Below are positions 63,839-64,000 of a DNA stretch of 64,000 bases, in pieces. This stretch comes from Rhabdophis nuchalis (lineage: Eukaryota > Chordata > Lepidosauria > Squamata > Natricidae). The DNA is taken from assembly GCA_039707465.1 (NCBI GenBank), contig CM077647.1, positions 172,730,663 through 172,794,662 of the forward strand. The letters are read 5' to 3'. The position numbers and the translations under genes were made by a program. Under the pieces are notes generated by a model. It saw only the letters and a program-made list of their open reading frames with translations, did not search any database and was not told the DNA's origin. Each line of letters starts with the position of its first letter. Position 1 is the first letter of the stretch.

Positions 63839-64000
63839 ATGGCGACCGGGGCGCGGGGCGCGCTGCTGCTGTGCAGGCCGGGGGCGCGGGGGTCCCGGGG
63901 CACCGACAAGCAGAACAGCGTCCGCAGGGCGGCCAGCGGTGTCTACCAGGGCGCCAGCGGCCTCCTGGGCAAGGAGAACGTGCACGCCCTGCAGAAGGTG
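63839..64000 (+). CDS. Possible first exon of a non-Ig gene (partial)
   Basis: ATG in a strong Kozak context (GCCATGG) opens a frame of 54 codons to the window end. It begins MATGARGALLLCRPGARG and continues with TDKQNSVRRAASGVYQG and LLGKENVHALQKV. It lies in a CpG-dense stretch after the 98-bp repeat, as a CpG-island first exon would. The Arg/Leu-rich, acid-free start is compatible with a mitochondrial targeting peptide (inference). I do not recognise the protein. It could continue beyond the window or be a chance open frame in GC-rich DNA. Confidence 0.5.
   Translation, partial: MATGARGALLLCRPGARGSRGTDKQNSVRRAASGVYQGASGLLGKENVHALQKV

Noticed and set aside
62975..63985. Several 60-105 codon minus-strand ORFs in the 98-bp repeat region
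   Set aside because: Repeated translation of the tandem repeat (RFAQPANSCAKPPQASAF pattern); no evidence of a gene.

Overview
The window is vertebrate nuclear DNA from an immunoglobulin heavy-chain variable (IGHV) locus, almost certainly of a squamate and most likely a snake. The Ig call rests on about 20 V gene units, all on the + strand. A typical unit has an octamer promoter, a 40-46 bp leader exon, a leader intron of about 85 bp, a V exon with FR1 Cys, FR2 Trp and the FR3 YYC end, and a heptamer-23-nonamer recombination signal (RSS). The squamate/snake call is inference from the repeats: a Sauria-type SINE, tRNA-derived SINEs, L2-, CR1- and RTE/BovB-type LINE pieces, (AATAG)n tracts beside CR1 3' ends, and GATA repeats. 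Labels V1-V20 and pA-pC are local to this report.

Layout. 0-16 kb: V1 and V2, decayed V relics, L2 LINE copies, a complete Gypsy-type LTR element (5711-10791, minus strand) with apparently identical LTRs, and an internally deleted minus-strand L2. 16-32 kb: relic pB and V3-V7, with long microsatellites, a complete non-autonomous Helitron (24137-25137), and a 3.9 kb L2 lying in the leader intron of V6. 33-50 kb: relic pC and V8-V17, including a subfamily with canonical ATGCAAAT octamers (V10-V13, V15) among SINE and MITE insertions. 50-55 kb: mostly LTR, CR1, SINE and satellite sequence, then V18. 55.8-59.3 kb: a truncated second Gypsy element joined abruptly to a second copy of the Helitron-V6-V7 block (59267-62880), whose V genes (V19, V20) are broken. 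62.9-64 kb: a GC-rich segment with a 98-bp hairpin-bearing tandem repeat and the possible first exon of a gene that does not look like Ig.

Fifteen V genes keep an intact leader, splice sites and V exon: V1-V9, V11-V13, V15, V17 and V18. V15 has a poor RSS, V17 a 24-bp spacer, and V6 a 4 kb intron. V10, V14, V16, V19 and V20 are defective. No D, J or constant segments were seen. Every RSS faces right, so D-J-C is expected beyond the right end if the locus follows the usual order.

The most interesting signal not explained by coding content is a recurring CTCF-like motif in the spacers downstream of V genes, always in the same orientation and pointing toward the expected D-J side. The locus also records a segmental duplication dated by independent TE insertions, a likely gene-conversion patch, unequal crossing-over, and graded RSS decay.
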